Source: CALECP01 sp964389925 (GTDB lineage: Bacteria > Chloroflexota > Anaerolineae > Promineifilales > Promineifilaceae). Taken from it: a DNA stretch of 64,000 nucleotides. Made by a program: the position numbers and the translations under genes. Below the pieces are notes generated by a model. That model was not told the DNA's origin and did no database searches. It saw nothing but the letters and a program-made list of their open reading frames with translations. The stretch lies in the NCBI GenBank assembly GCA_964389925.1, contig CAYMGE010000014.1:1-64000 (forward strand), given 5' to 3'. Shown piece by piece: positions 45,920-54,875 of the stretch; position 1 is the first letter of the stretch, and the number at the start of each line of letters is the position of its first letter.

Positions 45920-46609
45920 TCACAGAGGTTGCGGAAAATCACGCCTGTCAGACACAATCTGCGGTTGCGTGGTTGGGGCAGGAAGCCCAATCGTTTTAGC
46001 TTTGGGTCGCTCACGCATCCAATACCAGCGTAAAAATGCGCCGAATGCAGCAAATACAAGCAACAACCCTGCACCAAGCCCAATCCAGAGCAAACTAAAG
46101 CCACCTACCTGCACCTCTGCGGCCTCAACGGCGTGCGGCACATGTTCGATCTCTTTGGTTGCTAATGTGCTTTCCAGCACACTGAGTTCGACATCTCCGT
46201 TGGCAATCGCACGCATTGGTACGCTAAACAATATCCCCGAACCTGCAACGGCAGGTGCGGGGTTGACCAACACAATCGCAAAATTTGCCTGACCCATTTC
46301 ATTATCGCCTTCGTTGAGCAGCAAAAAGGTCGATTCAGATTGAGCGAAAAATGTGCCAGCGGTCAACTGCACACCGCTTTGACCGTCATCTGTGTCGATA
46401 ATCTCGACAACATCTGGGTCAAATTGCAGGCGCACATCATAACCATAGAGTGATGGGGCTGTGTCGAGCTGAACATCAACGGTGAATTCATCGCCGATGT
46501 CGAGTTGGGTTGTTGGAGTGTGGAGGGTAATGCGGGTTTCGGCTTCTTGTGCTTGGACTCGGCCGAATGCAATAAAGAGAAAGAGAAAGAGAAAAGCAAG
46601 CTGTTTCAT
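45920..46609 (-). CDS. Membrane-anchored cohesin-domain protein
   Basis: A 229-residue protein. The start at 46609 has AAGGA upstream. Signal peptide to about residue 20 (GRVQAQE), cohesin-like fold (TQLDIGDEFTVDVQL, YGYDVRLQFDPDVVEI, GSGILFSVPMRAI), then one TM segment (LLWIGLGAGLLLVFAAFGAF) and a basic cytosolic tail. It is a candidate cell-surface receptor for dockerin proteins. It lies downstream of the dockerin gene, same strand, separated by a 34-bp perfect palindrome. Confidence 0.82.
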   Translation of the reverse strand: MKQLAFLFLFLFIAFGRVQAQEAETRITLHTPTTQLDIGDEFTVDVQLDTAPSLYGYDVRLQFDPDVVEIIDTDDGQSGVQLTAGTFFAQSESTFLLLNEGDNEMGQANFAIVLVNPAPAVAGSGILFSVPMRAIANGDVELSVLESTLATKEIEHVPHAVEAAEVQVGGFSLLWIGLGAGLLLVFAAFGAFLRWYWMRERPKAKTIGLPAPTTQPQIVSDRRDFPQPL

Positions 46610-46633
46610 AATAAATCCTTCCAACTGATAAGA

Positions 46634-46667
46634 AGATGTTTCGGGAATTGCAATTCCCGAAACATCT
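46634..46667. terminator. 34-bp perfect palindrome between dockerin and cohesin genes
   Basis: Two 17-base arms (AGATGTTTCGGGAATTG and its complement) meet without a loop. It has no strong T tract on the minus strand and may act as a transcript-end stabiliser or partial terminator between the two genes. Confidence 0.5.
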
Positions 46668-46679
46668 ATCTATATGCGC

Positions 46680-48131
46680 CTAATCGCAATTACTAATGGT
46701 GTTGTAGTTACCACCGAGAGCTGTTAAGTCACCACCGTCAATCTTGCCATTTGCGTTAAAGTCGCGACTCAGGTTAGTTGTCTGGTCACCAAAATCCCCC
46801 GAAATGGCAAGCGCATCGTCGAGGTCAACATCGCGGTCTGCATCGGTATCACCCGCTTCTAGCTTGACGAGCGGTAACGTCACTGTTTCCCCTTCTGGCA
46901 CCACGACATCGTTGTGACAGTAGTCAAGATGACCGATACGCTGACCCATTAAATCGTAGTTGCCAGAAGTTAGGTCATCAATTGTAAACCCACCACCGTC
47001 ACTCGTGATCGTCGATGCCTGTGTCGCACCGTCCGCAATGGCCGCGACAGCGATGCCATCATGTGGTGAACGCAATTGGTGGACAAACGTCCCATTGACA
47101 CCGCCCAGTGGAGCGAGAATGTTGATCGTCGTGTCGGCTGTGCCGCTGGCGATTGGCTGCCCTTCCTTATTAAAGAATTCCCATTCGCAGGTCACAGTTG
47201 TTTGACCACTCTGTTGTGGAGAAAAGGTGATGTCACCCACTTGACCACTGCCCTCAAGCGCGGCAGCGGGGTTCTTTTGTGAGGCGGCAAGCGTGATCTC
47301 ACCATTAGCGGAATTGTTTACTGCAAGTTCGTCTGTCTCAAAGAACAGTGGCCACGTCACATCTTGGCGTATCAAGAAGGCGGTATCGTAGGTACAGTTG
47401 ATCTCTGTGCCGTAGAGTGCAGCAGCATCATTGATCTGCAAACCAAGTGTGAAGGGCAAGGGCATAAACACATCCACTACGTCTGGCGAGAGAGTCAAAT
47501 TCATGTCACCATCGCTTACGGTGATCTCTTGGGTCACCGGCTCGCTGCTTTGTGCGCCATTAGAGACAGTCAGGCTGACGAAGTGGGTTCCCAAGGTTGT
47601 AAAGGTATGAGATGGATTTTGCACACTGCTCTGTGTGCCACCCAAATCCCATGCCCAACTAGTTGGATCTCCAGTAGATTCATCGGTGCAGGTGACGGTC
47701 AGCGGGGCGACACCAGAGGTCGGCGTGCAGGAGAAGGCAGCGGTTAGAACGCTACCACCAGCAGTCAAGTCGAGCTCAAGGGAAGCACCAGCACTCCAAG
47801 TTGCAGTCTGGTCAGCTACATAGTCACCAATCTTGAATACAATCGTATCTCCGTCTGTGCCTCCGTCTTTTAGAGGTGTGTCGGGGTCATCGGCCGCAAT
47901 TTGCAACTGAAAGTTGGCATCATAGCCGGCAACGTTCTGGACTGTAAAATCATCGTAAACAACCCCATCAATTAGGGCTTGCACTAGTGTGCCATCAGGC
48001 GCACGCACCCCATCGAGCAAAGCAGTCCCAAGAATAGCGTGTGGTTGTTGTGGTATAGCGTAGGCGGTCGTGGTCATAAATGCAGTCACAGCAAAGATGA
48101 ACAAAGTAAGTAAATTGGTTTTCTTAAACAT
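46680..48131 (-). CDS. Secreted PKD-cohesin-dockerin protein
   Basis: A 483-residue protein. Signal peptide to about residue 25 (TTTAYAIPQQ). A beta domain with the LLDGVRAPDGTLVQALIDGV pattern is followed by a PKD domain (FSCTPTSGVAPLTVTCTDES, WAWDLGG, HTFTTLGTHFVSLTV), a cohesin-like domain (LTLSPDVVDVFMPLPFTLGL), a carboxypeptidase-regulatory-like domain, and a C-terminal dockerin with two calcium loops (DTDADRDVDLDD and DFNANGKIDGGD). Carrying both a cohesin-like and a dockerin module, it could bridge partners on the surface. The membrane-anchored cohesin gene follows. Confidence 0.85.
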   Translation of the reverse strand: MFKKTNLLTLFIFAVTAFMTTTAYAIPQQPHAILGTALLDGVRAPDGTLVQALIDGVVYDDFTVQNVAGYDANFQLQIAADDPDTPLKDGGTDGDTIVFKIGDYVADQTATWSAGASLELDLTAGGSVLTAAFSCTPTSGVAPLTVTCTDESTGDPTSWAWDLGGTQSSVQNPSHTFTTLGTHFVSLTVSNGAQSSEPVTQEITVSDGDMNLTLSPDVVDVFMPLPFTLGLQINDAAALYGTEINCTYDTAFLIRQDVTWPLFFETDELAVNNSANGEITLAASQKNPAAALEGSGQVGDITFSPQQSGQTTVTCEWEFFNKEGQPIASGTADTTINILAPLGGVNGTFVHQLRSPHDGIAVAAIADGATQASTITSDGGGFTIDDLTSGNYDLMGQRIGHLDYCHNDVVVPEGETVTLPLVKLEAGDTDADRDVDLDDALAISGDFGDQTTNLSRDFNANGKIDGGDLTALGGNYNTISNCD

Positions 48132-48194
48132 ACTAAATTTCCTTAATTAAGCGGGAACAAGCCCGTTTTTTTATTGATGTGCGATTGTCCAAAT

Positions 48195-48262
48195 GGAGCG
48201 AGGTAAACGACGTTAACTTGTATCAAAGGTTAAGTTTTGAGCCGTTTACCCAAGCCCATACA
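48195..48262. repeat. Single-hairpin relative of the MITE-like element
   Basis: GCGAGGTAAACGACGTTAACTT pairs, imperfectly, with GGTTAAG and GAGCCGTTTACCC. The AGGTAAACG ... CGTTTACC core matches the elements at 8248 and 57693. It lies just after the C11-like peptidase stop, between two minus-strand genes. Confidence 0.5.
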
Positions 48263-48271
48263 GCCAATTTT

Positions 48272-50398
48272 CTAGTCAGAAACGTGAATCCAGTACCCCA
48301 TACCGGATGTAAAGTCGGAAAAGTCATTGAAAGGGGAGTTCGACTGATAAACGCGCCATGTATCTGTTTGTGCGTCAAATCGTTGAATCATTTGTAACGT
48401 GCCACTGAAGGCGTAAAGCGACAAACTATCTGCGATGGGTGCGCCGTCGATGGATGGATAGCTGACGAGATTCCAGCCGTCATTGAGCGCAATCGGGGTA
48501 GAAGTCGTTCCTCCTATCACAGTCAACGTAGCAGGCTCAGTCATGTAAATCCAGAAGCCGATTTGCCCATCGAGTTCGTTAAGTTCGTTGAATGGTGAAG
48601 CTGGATTGTAGAGCAGCCATGTGCCGTTTTGATAGGTCGCTACACGGTTGTATTTTCCAGCAATTTCACTCAGAACGGCGGCAATTGCTGTGTCATCTGG
48701 GGTCAAAGGTAGGGAAACAAGATTCCAACCAGCATAGAGTTCCAAACTGTATGAGCCTGCGGGGATGACGGGCAATTCGGTCAAACATGCTTCTGTTTTC
48801 ACAGTTAACCCCTCTGCTTGTGTGCGTGTTTCCCAGTACAGTGGCATCACGTCTGCCCACGTCACATTTTCACCTGTAATGAAACGGTATGGATGAGGGT
48901 TATCAATACCTGTCTCTGTAACGGAATCATCCGTATAGAAAATAGCGTGCCACGACAGGTTGCGTATGGTGTCGTTGTCAGGATCTGTTTCTCCAATCAA
49001 ATCGGCATAAATACTGATGCCAAGTGTATTTGATTGGTCAAATGCCCACATTGGTGTTTGTGATGTCACGAAAGAGGGGATACCGTTGGCAGTTGCCCTT
49101 TCGATGACAGCACCTGCCAAAAGCACACGCGCTTGCTCGGCGTGAATACCAACCTCTGATGACAAGCCAAACTCTACCCTCAATTGAGTCAAGAATGCGC
49201 CCACATCGCGCAATCCGTCCGATGGTTCCAGCGCAAAATCTTCGGTGCAGTAGGTCGTGTCGTAATAACTTGGGCTGTTTTGAGCGGCCGATTGTAACTT
49301 CGCTACTGTACCAACGGGATCAGCCGCGAATTCACTCATCAACTCGACTGCGATCTCGTCAAAGAGTAACTTGATACCTGTCAGGGCTGCACTGTCAATG
49401 ACTGCAAGTGTGCGTGGATAATCAACATCGGGGTTGCCATCATTGAGATCCGCTAACGCGATCTCGTCTTCATAAGCCGTCATTAGGTCAGTCGCCATCG
49501 TCGCCGCATCATCATCTGGATTGAGCGCAGTAAGTGCTTTCGCTGGCATTGACGGCCCGAAATAGGCGTAATTGGCAGACCCAACGATCATGTCGGCGTA
49601 TTGCGTGCCACCATCATTACTAATTTCATAAATCTCCTCTAACGAAAGAGCAAAGCAATGCGTGAGATCAAGAACTTCTATCGGGTTCGCTCCATCACTT
49701 GTGCCAATCTCAAGCATCTGCCGAATTGCGTAGGGTGTGATGAGGGCTTTTTCTGGATGTACGTCGGTGAAGTTAGGGAACGCACCAACGATATGGGGCA
49801 TTGGGAACAATGGAATATCTTGGCGTGATAGTTCTGCCATCTCCTCATTTCCAGTGAAGATACTACCTAAGTCAATTTCAGGGGCGAGAAATGTGCCATG
49901 ACCGTAAAAGGAGAGTGATGTTTTTGTATTTGTATCAGCGTAGTTGTCCAATGTCCATTTGAGGAAACCGCCTAGATGCTCGCCATCTGTCATGTCATAC
50001 TCGCTAGCTGGCGTTAACATTCCATTGACATCGGGCAGCCCATTGACTTGTGTTTCAACCCCATTGGAGATGATCGATATGTGTGTGTCATCTATTCCAT
50101 CTAAGTCTACTAACACAACACTTGTCTTATTTGGTTCATCCTCCGAGGCAGCTATAAGCTCTTGAATCGTGGCTGGATGGTACTGTGTCAAGTCGCTAGG
50201 AACATCAGGCTCTTCTCGCAAATTATCTCCAGCGTATATCAGTACTTGCAGGGTTTTCATCGGTAGATAGGGGTCTTGGGAGATTTCTGAGAGCGGCTGA
50301 TAAGGTAAGCCAAGTGCTGGGAGTACCAGCAGACTACTTCCAAAGAGACCTGCCACGAATATCAAACCGAGAACACGGAATAAGTTATTATGCTTCAT
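48272..50398 (-). CDS. Secreted clostripain-like (C11) protein with two repeated C-terminal domains
   Basis: A 708-residue protein. Signal peptide to about residue 30. The C11 core has YAGDNLREE at the first strand, His167 in LSFYGHGTF and Cys248 in VLDLTHCFALS, though the usual DACLMG reads DLTHCFA, so the fold is divergent. Two C-terminal repeats open with YAGWNLVSLPL and NDGWNLVSYPS and contain FWIYMTEPA / YWIHVSD, a beta module often at the end of surface proteins in this phylum. Second C11-like protein of the window. Part of the surface cluster. Confidence 0.75.
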   Translation of the reverse strand: MKHNNLFRVLGLIFVAGLFGSSLLVLPALGLPYQPLSEISQDPYLPMKTLQVLIYAGDNLREEPDVPSDLTQYHPATIQELIAASEDEPNKTSVVLVDLDGIDDTHISIISNGVETQVNGLPDVNGMLTPASEYDMTDGEHLGGFLKWTLDNYADTNTKTSLSFYGHGTFLAPEIDLGSIFTGNEEMAELSRQDIPLFPMPHIVGAFPNFTDVHPEKALITPYAIRQMLEIGTSDGANPIEVLDLTHCFALSLEEIYEISNDGGTQYADMIVGSANYAYFGPSMPAKALTALNPDDDAATMATDLMTAYEDEIALADLNDGNPDVDYPRTLAVIDSAALTGIKLLFDEIAVELMSEFAADPVGTVAKLQSAAQNSPSYYDTTYCTEDFALEPSDGLRDVGAFLTQLRVEFGLSSEVGIHAEQARVLLAGAVIERATANGIPSFVTSQTPMWAFDQSNTLGISIYADLIGETDPDNDTIRNLSWHAIFYTDDSVTETGIDNPHPYRFITGENVTWADVMPLYWETRTQAEGLTVKTEACLTELPVIPAGSYSLELYAGWNLVSLPLTPDDTAIAAVLSEIAGKYNRVATYQNGTWLLYNPASPFNELNELDGQIGFWIYMTEPATLTVIGGTTSTPIALNDGWNLVSYPSIDGAPIADSLSLYAFSGTLQMIQRFDAQTDTWRVYQSNSPFNDFSDFTSGMGYWIHVSD

Positions 50399-50421
50399 TT
50401 CTAAAACCTTTTAATTTTGGA

Positions 50422-51615
50422 TCAATCGGCCGCAACAAACTGATTGCCTTCCACCAATGCGCGACTGTGAACCCTTTGTGTCGTAATAAAGGATTCTTCT
50501 TCAAGCCACCATGCACGTAAAAAGATGTAACTAACTGATGCAAATAGAGAAAGCATCATCGCAAGCAGTATCGTTACAAACGGTCTGCCAACTTTGACTG
50601 ACTCAGAGGCATAGCTGTATATCTGCATGTTCTGTGATAGTAGATGGGATTCGTTGACCGCTCCGCTCAACATCCTAACTCGCTCATTTGCCTGCTCGAC
50701 CTCACGCAACAAGCCTTGCTGTTCTGCGAGCGCGTTTTGATAGTTATGCGTAAGCGTCTCAATTTCACTCTCTAATGCGACCAGTTGTTGTGTGATAGCT
50801 TGCAACTTGCTCTCTAGTGCTGTTTTCACAGAGGTGACTTGTGCGAGTTGTTCGGCCGATGACAACTCCGCATAATTCATCATTTGAGCATTCCCACCTG
50901 ACATATCTGGTGGAACACCCACTAAGATCAATTGAAGTGAGGAAAGTGTCGTTTGCAGAATGGTTCCATCGATCATTTGCCCATCGACTAACTGTTGGTG
51001 TAATTCCGTCACGCCCAAAAGCGCGTTTTCAATGCTGGTTTGCTCATCCAAAAATGCACGCCATCGCTGCTGGGCAGCAACTTTCTGAGACTCTAAGCGT
51101 GCTGACTCTTGGCCTGAATTGGAACTGACTTGTGCTTGTTCGGCCGATGCCAAAGCGGTCTCTGCCTCTGTCAAGTTGTTATGTAAGGATGACGTTTGAT
51201 TGTTATAGGCCGTAAACGCCTCCGCCCATAAATTCGCAATGATCACAGCACGTTGGCGATCAGAATCTTCTACCTGCAACTGTAAACTGGATGCCAGTTT
51301 TTTGACTGTCAACTGTTCTTTTAGTTCACGTGTTGTTACAAACACGTCTTTATCCTGCGCTGCGACGACTAACTGGCTAAGAATGCTGTCACTGATAGCC
51401 ATCTCAATAAAATCGGGTAACGCTATCTGCGATCCTTCAGACAAAGTAACTAGCGTGCTGGCTTCATACTTCTCCTGTTGCAATGCACTCACGCTAAGCG
51501 CGACCAACATTGCGGTAATGACACTCAATGCTATCCAATGCCAGTGTGCAAACAGCGTCAGCACAGCAGCGCGTACATCAATGACAGTTTCATCAAATTC
51601 GTTATCGTATATCAT
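50422..51615 (-). CDS. Wzz-type chain-length determinant-like protein
   Basis: A 397-residue protein with a TM segment near each end (WIALSVITAMLVALSVSAL and VTILLAMMLSLFASVSYIFL) and a long coiled-coil middle (Gln/Glu/Ala/Leu-rich, about residues 140-330). This is the layout of polysaccharide co-polymerases that set polymer length. No kinase domain is fused. Ten bases downstream of the DUF2723 gene, same strand. Two TCGGCCGA copies are inside. Confidence 0.8.
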   Translation of the reverse strand: MIYDNEFDETVIDVRAAVLTLFAHWHWIALSVITAMLVALSVSALQQEKYEASTLVTLSEGSQIALPDFIEMAISDSILSQLVVAAQDKDVFVTTRELKEQLTVKKLASSLQLQVEDSDRQRAVIIANLWAEAFTAYNNQTSSLHNNLTEAETALASAEQAQVSSNSGQESARLESQKVAAQQRWRAFLDEQTSIENALLGVTELHQQLVDGQMIDGTILQTTLSSLQLILVGVPPDMSGGNAQMMNYAELSSAEQLAQVTSVKTALESKLQAITQQLVALESEIETLTHNYQNALAEQQGLLREVEQANERVRMLSGAVNESHLLSQNMQIYSYASESVKVGRPFVTILLAMMLSLFASVSYIFLRAWWLEEESFITTQRVHSRALVEGNQFVAAD

Positions 51616-51625
51616 CGTGTTACTC

Positions 51626-53092
51626 CTAAAAATCTTGTGGTGTTATTTGAAATCCATGCTTTATTGGCACAAAACGGAAAGAACGTGCAAGAGATGGGTC
51701 TTTGAAACTTGTGTAAACTGTTCTGTCTGCTTGAAAAGCAGTTGTGATTATTTGACGTTGTGCATTTGGCTGGGCGAGAAAGATATTGATGACCGATACA
51801 TCAAGACGCATGTCTTCTGTGATTTGTAGATACTTCATCGCTGCGGCATCACTCCAAATGCCAAAATAGAGGCTGTTTGGCTCGGCCGATTCTAGTCGCT
51901 CACGCGCTTCTATCCGCGTTGTATAATGTGACTCAACATCGACATAAGGGCGATTGATAACAAAGAAAGCGACTGGCAGTAACCAAAGCACACTCGCTGT
52001 TCGCTTTGGCATAAACTGAACAAATTGACTTAAGCCGATTCCTATAAATACCGCCCATATTAGGTAGAGTGGCAAAAACATCGTGTCTTTGTCTGGCGCA
52101 CGATAGACAGTAAAGAAAAGCAAGTGCGGGGTAAACGTGAGCAGAAAGGCAACGGTCACAGAGGGATATTTGCGCCATAACGCAACGATTCCCCACAGTC
52201 CCAGCGGTAAACCAATACCAAGAAAGGTGGCATTCAGACGCAAAATGGTCGCTTTTGTTTCATCTATCAACTCCAAGAATGTGTAATTACCCATCCAAGA
52301 ATGAAACGGGCCACCAGACAAATACCAGATTAAGTTGTTGAGATCGGTGAGGTTTAATGGATGAAAAAGACCCATTTGATCGTAATCACCTGCATAATTC
52401 AACGCAGGATTTGCGAGTGAACGGATAGGCAAATAGAGAATAAACGCCGTCCCAAGCAGGAAAAGCAACAACGCCTTACCCGCAATTTGCCACGTCAATG
52501 GCTGTTTTGGACGAGCCAATTTCAAAAGCAAAAAGATACCACCCCACCACAATATCGTGGCTGGATTATTGGCTGCGCTGAGTCCAAGCAAAAATGTCAC
52601 GCTATACAAATAACGTTCATTTGCCGTTTTTTGCCAAAGCCATGCCCCCCATAGTAGGAGTATCAAGAGGCAGACTTGAAAGGTGTAAACCTCTGTGATG
52701 ACCGAGAGTGACCATGTGTAAAAACTCAACGCGAATAAACAGCCAGTGATACTGGCAATAACGCGAGGAACACTTAACTCTCGCAAAAGCAAAACCAATA
52801 TAAATACAGAGGTGACCGTTGAAATTGCGGAGAGGAGATTGACACGATAGGCGACATCTCCAAATGGCAGAAACGTAAAGGCATGTGCAACGAGCAAGTA
52901 GACGGCATAGCCCGGTGAATGAACAATGCCTAAACTGCTTGCACCGGCCGCCAACTCAGCACTATCATGCGTAAAAAGTGTTGGGGCGAGTGAACTGAGG
53001 TAAATGATCAAGACAACAACGGCCGTCAAACTAGCAACTTGTCTGTTGGTAAGTGATTTCGATTTAACTTTTGGTAGCGATGGGATATACAT
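51626..53092 (-). CDS. DUF2723 multi-spanning membrane protein
   Basis: A 488-residue protein with about 11 TM segments. LAPTLFTHDSAELAAGASSL then GIVHSPGYAVYLLVAHAF near the N-terminus is the DUF2723 signature, a GT-C-like fold in which the Asp/Glu pair after TM1 is catalytic. It probably transfers a sugar from a lipid carrier on the outer side. The start at 53092 has AGGAGAG upstream; the longer frame overlaps the previous gene. Confidence 0.85.
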   Translation of the reverse strand: MYIPSLPKVKSKSLTNRQVASLTAVVVLIIYLSSLAPTLFTHDSAELAAGASSLGIVHSPGYAVYLLVAHAFTFLPFGDVAYRVNLLSAISTVTSVFILVLLLRELSVPRVIASITGCLFALSFYTWSLSVITEVYTFQVCLLILLLWGAWLWQKTANERYLYSVTFLLGLSAANNPATILWWGGIFLLLKLARPKQPLTWQIAGKALLLFLLGTAFILYLPIRSLANPALNYAGDYDQMGLFHPLNLTDLNNLIWYLSGGPFHSWMGNYTFLELIDETKATILRLNATFLGIGLPLGLWGIVALWRKYPSVTVAFLLTFTPHLLFFTVYRAPDKDTMFLPLYLIWAVFIGIGLSQFVQFMPKRTASVLWLLPVAFFVINRPYVDVESHYTTRIEARERLESAEPNSLYFGIWSDAAAMKYLQITEDMRLDVSVINIFLAQPNAQRQIITTAFQADRTVYTSFKDPSLARSFRFVPIKHGFQITPQDF

Positions 53093-53094
53093 TG

Positions 53095-54594
53095 TTACTC
53101 TCCTGTTGAAGGTGTTGGGAGACTTCGGCCGATAACCACCCACACAAACATCGTCAATAAACGACCTGTCTCAAGTCCCCATGGGTAGTACTCAAACATG
53201 CCTTCTCCCACGAGTGCGAGCCATGCACACAAGCCGACGATCAGCCAACCATGTTGACTATTCCAATGTCGGAACAACCACCAAACACCCAACCCTGCAA
53301 GCAAAAACCAAACGCCGCCGCCTAAAATCCCAACCTCTGCGGCGAGCAACATTGGGACATTATGCGGATTGTCTGGACCGTTTTCTGTGGTTTTGCCCAA
53401 CATTGTGAGCGGGAAATTGCCTGCACCTAACCCTTGCAATGGACGTGCGACCAACACACCAAACGCGATTTTGTTCAGTCGCCAACGATAATTAATTGCA
53501 TATTCGTCTAATAGTCTTTTTTGCACACGGGTTGTTTGTATACTCAGCCAACTTGGCGATGGCTCTGCAACAATCTCTGGTGCTTTGGACTCTGTCTTGG
53601 GTATTGAGGTTGGCACAATTTTAGGCGGCGCAATGACTTCTGATGGTGCCGTCTGTTCGGGTATTGGCGTTAAGATAATCTCTGGTTGTGAAGAAGTTTC
53701 GGCAACTCTTGTTTGTTCCGCTGTTCCGTTGAGCTGGGCTGCTACCTTATTTGAATAAGTGCGAAACAAGAGGCTTCCTCCTTCTTGCCGAAATAGGTGA
53801 ATACTTCCAAACGCCCCAACAAGTGCAATCAACAAGATGTAACGATAGGCGGGTCGATGCCAAAAGAACCAAATGAGGGCAATTGGTAAGGTTAGACTTA
53901 GGGCAACGGCCGATGAACGCGATGCCGTTGCAAACCAACCCGCCCACATCAACCACCAAATGGGCAAAAAGCGTTTATATTTCAAGAGCGGAACTGCAAG
54001 CAGCAACCCAACAACTAAATAGCCTGCAAACACATTTGGATGAAAGGTCATGCCAATTGCCCGCGAGACATGATAGGCAGGTTGGATCATCTCACCCGGC
54101 AAGCCAATTGGTTTGCGCGTGATTGACTGGATAATCCCCAGCACCGATTGAATCCCTAATCCGCCAATGAAGACACCGACCATGTGAGGTAGAGAAATGG
54201 GTGCTTGTAACAAGATGCGATAGATAAGAAACGCAAGTCCCCAACGCAACGCAGTATAGAAAGCGTAATGTGGAACAATCGCTGTGACAGCTGTAAGCAA
54301 TGCAATGACACACAAAGCGAGCCAAATAGTGTCAATTTCGCGTGTTTTGTTGTCGCTCAATGAAATGCGTCGCCAGTGCAGGATAAACACAGCAATGATG
54401 GCCAAATCGGATAGATACCACGTGGGCTGGGCTAATAGGGGGAATATGCCGATGGAAGAGGGTCGGCCGAAAAACCAAAAGACAGCGGTCGGCATGAGCA
54501 AGAGCAAAAGATAAACTGAGCCGCGCTGCCATGACTGCAAAATTTTCGGCGCAAGACGATAGAGGACATTAGGTTGAGATGTTGAAAACAACAT
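53095..54594 (-). CDS. O-antigen ligase family protein (Wzy/WaaL-like)
   Basis: A 499-residue protein with about 12 TM segments and a large loop (about residues 285-385) rich in Pro, Thr and Glu. GLGAGNFPLTM and NPHNVPMLLAAEVGILGGGV are the Wzy_C hallmarks. It polymerises or attaches surface polysaccharide. First gene of a minus-strand run of six that also carries DUF2723, Wzz-like, C11-like, dockerin and cohesin genes. Confidence 0.85.
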   Translation of the reverse strand: MLFSTSQPNVLYRLAPKILQSWQRGSVYLLLLLMPTAVFWFFGRPSSIGIFPLLAQPTWYLSDLAIIAVFILHWRRISLSDNKTREIDTIWLALCVIALLTAVTAIVPHYAFYTALRWGLAFLIYRILLQAPISLPHMVGVFIGGLGIQSVLGIIQSITRKPIGLPGEMIQPAYHVSRAIGMTFHPNVFAGYLVVGLLLAVPLLKYKRFLPIWWLMWAGWFATASRSSAVALSLTLPIALIWFFWHRPAYRYILLIALVGAFGSIHLFRQEGGSLLFRTYSNKVAAQLNGTAEQTRVAETSSQPEIILTPIPEQTAPSEVIAPPKIVPTSIPKTESKAPEIVAEPSPSWLSIQTTRVQKRLLDEYAINYRWRLNKIAFGVLVARPLQGLGAGNFPLTMLGKTTENGPDNPHNVPMLLAAEVGILGGGVWFLLAGLGVWWLFRHWNSQHGWLIVGLCAWLALVGEGMFEYYPWGLETGRLLTMFVWVVIGRSLPTPSTGE

Positions 54595-54605
54595 GATACA
54601 CAGGT

Positions 54606-54638
54606 GTCCAGAGAGCCAGCAAGATGGTCTCTCTGGAC
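54606..54638. promoter_or_regulatory. Leader hairpin upstream of the surface cluster
   Basis: Arms GTCCAGAGAGCC and GGTCTCTCTGGAC lie 12 bases before the O-antigen ligase start. No Shine-Dalgarno is seen there, so the hairpin may control or protect the leader of the cluster message. The function is inferred. Confidence 0.4.
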
Positions 54639-54875
54639 TTAAAATATAACTTTTTTGCTTCTTTCAGGATGACCCAAGTGTAATGCAGGACTAAAATGTG
54701 AAGTAGGTGGAAAGGGGTGCAACTTCTTCGGCAATTTATCTGTTGGCAAACGTGAATTTGGCGTGATTAGGCTTGATGCGGCTCAATCATGGCGCGATTC
54801 ACGCCTATCGGGGGCATATTGCGGTGATTTTAGCTAAAATCTTGTACATTAGGCGCGATAAACAGGAGATATGAG

